Source of the DNA: Hirschia sp964352025
GTDB lineage: Bacteria; Pseudomonadota; Alphaproteobacteria; Caulobacterales; Hyphomonadaceae
Length of the DNA stretch: 64,000 nt
Reading direction: 5' to 3'
NCBI GenBank assembly: GCA_964352025.1
Contig: CAYGPZ010000012.1
Coordinates: forward strand, 1-64,000
This document shows, piece after piece, positions 61,148 to 64,000 of the stretch. How positions within the stretch are numbered: the stretch's first letter is position 1; each line of letters begins with the position of its first letter. A model generated the notes under the pieces. The model ran no database searches and was not told where the DNA came from. It saw only the letters and a program-made list of their open reading frames with translations. A program made the position numbers and the translations under genes.

Positions 61148-61963
61148 ATGGCCAGCTATCCCTTCTACCAGATCGACGCATTCACCGACAAAGCACTTAA
61201 AGGCAACCCTGCTGCGGTCATGCCAATGGATGCCTTCTTATCTGAAACAGAAATGCAAGCGATTGCGGCTGAAAACAACCTCGCTGAAACAGCCTTCATT
61301 GTTCCTGCAAAAGAAGACTGCTGGCAGATCAGGTGGTTCACGCCAACTAACGAAATCGAATTGTGCGGCCACGCGACATTAGCGAGTGCGCATACTCTTA
61401 TCCAAACAGGAAAGGTGAATGGTCAAACAATCACTTTTCATACGCAAAAGAAGGGAGACCTGTTTGTCTCTCAGCTCGCTGATGGTCGTCTTGAAATGGA
61501 TTTTCCTGCCCACGCAAGTTCACCTATTTCACCACCTCAGGAAGTTGCTGAGATTCTTGGTGAATGGCCAAGCCGATCATGGTCAGGTCCATTTATGCTT
61601 GTTGAGATGGATACGCCTGAGCAAGTCAAAAATCTCAACCCAGATATGGAAATGCTCAAAAAGCTATCCTTTGGACATGTCGGTGATAAGGGCTGCCTCA
61701 TCGTTAGCGCACGCAGCAAAGACGAGTATGATGTCGTGTCACGCGTTTTTGTTCCAGAACATGGCATTCCCGAAGATCCAGCAACAGGATCAGCACATTG
61801 CATGATCGCTCCCGTCTTTTCTGACAAGCTAGGGAAAGCAGAGCTTAATTGCTTTCAAGCCTATCCAGGACGAGGCGGTGTTATCTCAACGCGCGTTGAG
61901 AATGACCGCGTAAAACTAATCGGACATTCGGTCACAGTCATAGAAGGTGTTTTTCACCTCTAG
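61148..61963 (+). CDS. PhzF-family isomerase-like protein
   Basis: 271 residues from the ATG at 61148; a reading from 60995 would add 51 residues that overlap the divergent YdcZ-like gene. Begins FYQIDAFTDKALKGNPAAV, typical of PhzF/YddE proteins. The catalytic glutamate is E47 in NNLAETAFIVP, and the second half has LCGHATLASAHTL and FVPEHGIPEDPATGSAHC. PhzF proper acts in phenazine synthesis, but most family members stand alone with unknown isomerase roles; no phenazine genes are here. Confidence 0.92.
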   Translation: MASYPFYQIDAFTDKALKGNPAAVMPMDAFLSETEMQAIAAENNLAETAFIVPAKEDCWQIRWFTPTNEIELCGHATLASAHTLIQTGKVNGQTITFHTQKKGDLFVSQLADGRLEMDFPAHASSPISPPQEVAEILGEWPSRSWSGPFMLVEMDTPEQVKNLNPDMEMLKKLSFGHVGDKGCLIVSARSKDEYDVVSRVFVPEHGIPEDPATGSAHCMIAPVFSDKLGKAELNCFQAYPGRGGVISTRVENDRVKLIGHSVTVIEGVFHL

Positions 61964-62069
61964 GCCTATAAATATACCGGTTATTACGAAGATAATTTGA
62001 TACTTGCTCAGAATTTCGAATTATCTTCGTAAATTAATCACTTGATATTTTCCTGCATTTAAGAGACAA

Positions 62070-62133
62070 GCCACGTGGGCCAAGCGTCCCCAACGGCGCT
62101 CAGCCTATCTGTAAGGATAGGAGTACAATTCAG
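62070..62133 (+). promoter_or_regulatory. Candidate serC leader RNA motif
   Basis: The leader of serC in alphaproteobacteria carries a conserved structured element described as the serC RNA motif. Here CCTATC (62104-62109) pairs with GATAGG (62116-62121) to form a hairpin whose 3' arm merges into the GGAG ribosome binding site, and a GC-rich segment with GGGCC and GGCGC lies before it. The hairpin fits that pattern; the assignment is from memory of the motif's place, not from a covariance search. Confidence 0.5.
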
Positions 62134-63294
62134 ATGACGAACCTAACGACACCAGACGTGCGTCCTGCACGTGCCGAGTTTTCTTCAGGGCCATGTGCCA
62201 AACGTCCAGGTTGGACACCGGCTGCACTTGAAGATGCACCAAATGGCCGCTCACACCGCGCCAAAATCGGTAAAGCCAAACTAAAACTCACAATCGATAA
62301 ATCCGCAGAACTTCTTGGCCTGCCTGAAGGCTACCGCCTTGGTATTATGGCTGGTTCTGACACAGGCGCTATCGAAGCCGCTATGTGGTCTATGCTAGGC
62401 CCCCGCCCAGTAGATGTATTTGCTTGGGAAAGTTTCGGAAATGACTGGGTCACAGACGTCACAAAACAGCTAAAAGTAGACGCAGAAGTCCACACAGCTG
62501 ATTATGGTCAATTGCCAGACCTAACTAAAGCTCGCAAAGAAGCAGACGTTATATTCACATGGAACGGAACAACATCCGGTGTGAAAGTACCAAACGCTGA
62601 CTGGATTTCTGACGACCAAGAAGGCTTGGTTTTCTGTGACGCGACTTCAGCCGTTTTCGCCCAAGATCTAGACTGGAAAAAACTAGATGTTGTGACGTAT
62701 TCTTGGCAGAAAGTTTTGGGTGGTGAAGGTGCACACGGTATCCTTATCCTATCGCCTAAAGCTGTTGAGCGTCTTGAGACATTCACACCAGACCGCCCTC
62801 TTCCAAAGCTTTTCCGCATGACGAAAAAAGGCAAGTTGAACGAAGGCATTTTCCAAGGTGCCACAATCAACACACCTTCAATGCTGGCTGTTGAAGACTG
62901 TCTAGACGCCCTAAACTGGGTTGAAGGTCTTGGCGGTGTAAAAGCCACTATGGCCCGCGCTGATGCAAACTTAGCCGCAGTTGAAAAATTCGTTACTGGT
63001 TCAGACTGGGCAGACTTCCTTTGTGAAGACCCAGCCACGCGTTCAAACACTTCTGTGACTTTGAAAATCACAGATGCGCGCGTAGCCAACCTTGAGACGG
63101 CTGATCAACAAGCATTCGTGAAAAAGCTAACTGGCCTTCTAGATAAAGAAGACGTGGCTTATGACATTGCTGGTTACCGCGATGCACCTCCGGGACTTCG
63201 CATCTGGTGTGGGGCTACGGTCGACGCTTCTGACCTTGAAAAACTAGGTCCGTGGTTAGACTGGGCATTCCAGACAGCAGTTTCAGAGCTCTAG
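62134..63294 (+). CDS. serC: Phosphoserine aminotransferase
   Basis: PLP enzyme of serine synthesis, 3-phosphohydroxypyruvate to phosphoserine. 386 residues of the longer alphaproteobacterial type, ATG at 62134. N-terminal AEFSSGPCAKRPGW, PLP lysine K193 in VVTYSWQKVLGGEGAHG, and a C-terminal IAGYRDAPPGLRIWCG. It is the first of a serC-GNAT-serA unit (15 bp, then a 4-bp overlap). Confidence 0.97.
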   Translation: MTNLTTPDVRPARAEFSSGPCAKRPGWTPAALEDAPNGRSHRAKIGKAKLKLTIDKSAELLGLPEGYRLGIMAGSDTGAIEAAMWSMLGPRPVDVFAWESFGNDWVTDVTKQLKVDAEVHTADYGQLPDLTKARKEADVIFTWNGTTSGVKVPNADWISDDQEGLVFCDATSAVFAQDLDWKKLDVVTYSWQKVLGGEGAHGILILSPKAVERLETFTPDRPLPKLFRMTKKGKLNEGIFQGATINTPSMLAVEDCLDALNWVEGLGGVKATMARADANLAAVEKFVTGSDWADFLCEDPATRSNTSVTLKITDARVANLETADQQAFVKKLTGLLDKEDVAYDIAGYRDAPPGLRIWCGATVDASDLEKLGPWLDWAFQTAVSEL

Positions 63295-63309
63295 GGAGTT
63301 TTTGGGACG

Positions 63310-63828
63310 ATGATCACACTTCGTCTCGCCAAACAGGAAGATGCACTTTTGCTGCGGGAATGGGATAAACGCCCTCACCTGCAGCACTCTTCTGATCCCG
63401 ATGAAGATTGGGAATATGAAGAACAACTCGCAATCAACCCAATTTGGAGAGACTGGTGGATGGCTGAACTGGCAGGTCGCCCAATCGGATTTCTACAAAT
63501 CATGATTTTGGGCGAAGATCCTGATGATTATTGGGATTGGAGTAAAAACACACCCCGCACAGCAACAGCCATTGATATCTGGATTGGTGAACCTGACTGC
63601 CTAAACAAAGGCTATGGCTCCCAAATGATGAAGCAAGCGATAGAAAAATCATTTGCGGATCCTGCCATCACAGACATCTTCATCGACCCACTCGCATCAA
63701 ATACAGCGGCACACCGCTTTTACGAGAAGTGCGGATTTTCTTTCGAAGAGACCCGCACCTTCGGAACCGACCATTGTTTTGTATTCAAGTTAAATCGCGC
63801 TGATTGGCGCAATGGAGATCTTAAATGA
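63310..63828 (+). CDS. GNAT acetyltransferase, aminoglycoside 6'-acetyltransferase-like
   Basis: 172 residues, ATG at 63310. GNAT fold: MITLRLAKQEDALLLREWDKR at the N-terminus, the acetyl-CoA loop NKGYGSQMMKQAIEKSF (QxxGxG-type), and FIDPLASNTAAHRFYEKCGF. The wording resembles the AAC(6')/streptothricin-type subgroup, but the substrate cannot be told; many chromosomal members have no role in resistance. Lies between serC and serA and overlaps serA by four bases, so it is expected to be expressed with serine synthesis. Confidence 0.85.
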   Translation: MITLRLAKQEDALLLREWDKRPHLQHSSDPDEDWEYEEQLAINPIWRDWWMAELAGRPIGFLQIMILGEDPDDYWDWSKNTPRTATAIDIWIGEPDCLNKGYGSQMMKQAIEKSFADPAITDIFIDPLASNTAAHRFYEKCGFSFEETRTFGTDHCFVFKLNRADWRNGDLK

Positions 63829-64000
63829 CAATCAAAGTACTTATCGGCGACAGCCTTGCTCCTGGAGCAATCGACATTTTCAAAGCTCGCGGCATCGAAG
63901 TCGATGTTAAAGTAGGACTATCCCAAGAAGAACTTGCTGAAGTTATCGGTGAGTATGACGGTCTTGCTGTGCGTTCAGCATGTAAACCAAATGCAGCAGT
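63825..64000 (+). CDS. serA: D-3-phosphoglycerate dehydrogenase, 5' part only
   Basis: Reads open from the ATG at 63825 to the end of the window (58 complete codons). The N-terminus MTIKVLIGDSLAPGAIDIF, then VGLSQEELAEVIGEYDGLAVRSA, is typical of alphaproteobacterial SerA, which oxidises 3-phosphoglycerate in the first step of serine synthesis. It begins inside the GNAT stop (ATGA). Most of the gene lies outside the window. Confidence 0.9.
   Translation, partial: MTIKVLIGDSLAPGAIDIFKARGIEVDVKVGLSQEELAEVIGEYDGLAVRSACKPNAA

Noticed and set aside
1..64000. CRISPR array, transposon, prophage or integrative element
   Set aside because: No spaced repeats, transposase, integrase or structural phage genes seen; the muramidase fusion and TIR gene stand alone.

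Overview
The window looks like a chromosomal stretch of a moderately AT-rich alphaproteobacterium. The evidence is gene content and order: a trpF-trpB-trpA-accD-folC block, cmk/rpsA/ihfB, metX-metW, a PhaR regulator, rluD followed by rpoH, ruvB-ybgC-tolQRAB-pal-cpoB, tilS-ftsH, and serC-serA. The mix, including a FYDLN-acid protein and a DUF4908-like protein, fits the Hyphomonadaceae/Caulobacterales side of the class (a Hirschia-like organism would fit the base composition). That placement is inference from gene content and was not tested by a search. There is no integrase, transposase, CRISPR array or phage structural block; this is core genome with a few accessory genes. || Layout. 1-5.7 kb (minus strand): tryptophan, acetyl-CoA carboxylase and folate genes, with a structured leader before trpF. 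5.8-7.8 kb: mscL lying between an intact lipoprotein esterase and the decayed 3' end of a paralogue. 7.8-12.1 kb (minus): ihfB, rpsA, cmk, aroA. 12.2-17.8 kb: FYDLN-acid protein, tRNA-Ala(GGC), metX-metW, a P-II protein, a methyltransferase, gloB and a secreted protein. 18.2-25.5 kb: phaR, small unknown genes and an envelope-glycan cluster (two GT2 glycosyltransferases, an ArnT-like transferase, an O-antigen-ligase-like protein). 25.6-36.2 kb: thrS, yidD, several lipoproteins (two of them tandem paralogous hydrolases), a PLP desulfhydrase, a pseudouridine synthase, a deacetylase, an IscU-like scaffold and cysS. 36.6-44.4 kb: folE, an XRE/membrane-protein pair behind an inverted-repeat control region, hisI, a muramidase-protease fusion, rluD, rpoH and two SDR proteins. 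44.4-46.2 kb: purA and ruvB, separated by a gap holding a possible 18-codon gene with an extreme Shine-Dalgarno sequence. 46.2-58.5 kb (plus): the Tol-Pal envelope operon, tilS, ftsH, folP. 58.6-64 kb: a TIR-domain membrane protein overlapping thiD, a YdcZ-like protein, a PhzF-like protein, then serC, a GNAT protein and the start of serA. || How it fits together: most genes are housekeeping (amino-acid and cofactor synthesis, translation, envelope maintenance). The items most worth a second look are the GH108-like muramidase fused to a trypsin-like protease domain, the TIR-TM-Cys-rich receptor-like protein coupled to thiD, the mini-ORF between ruvB and purA, the XRE operator array, and the trpF leader. 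Many genes use TTG or GTG starts; where an internal ATG with a better ribosome binding site exists I moved the start and said so.
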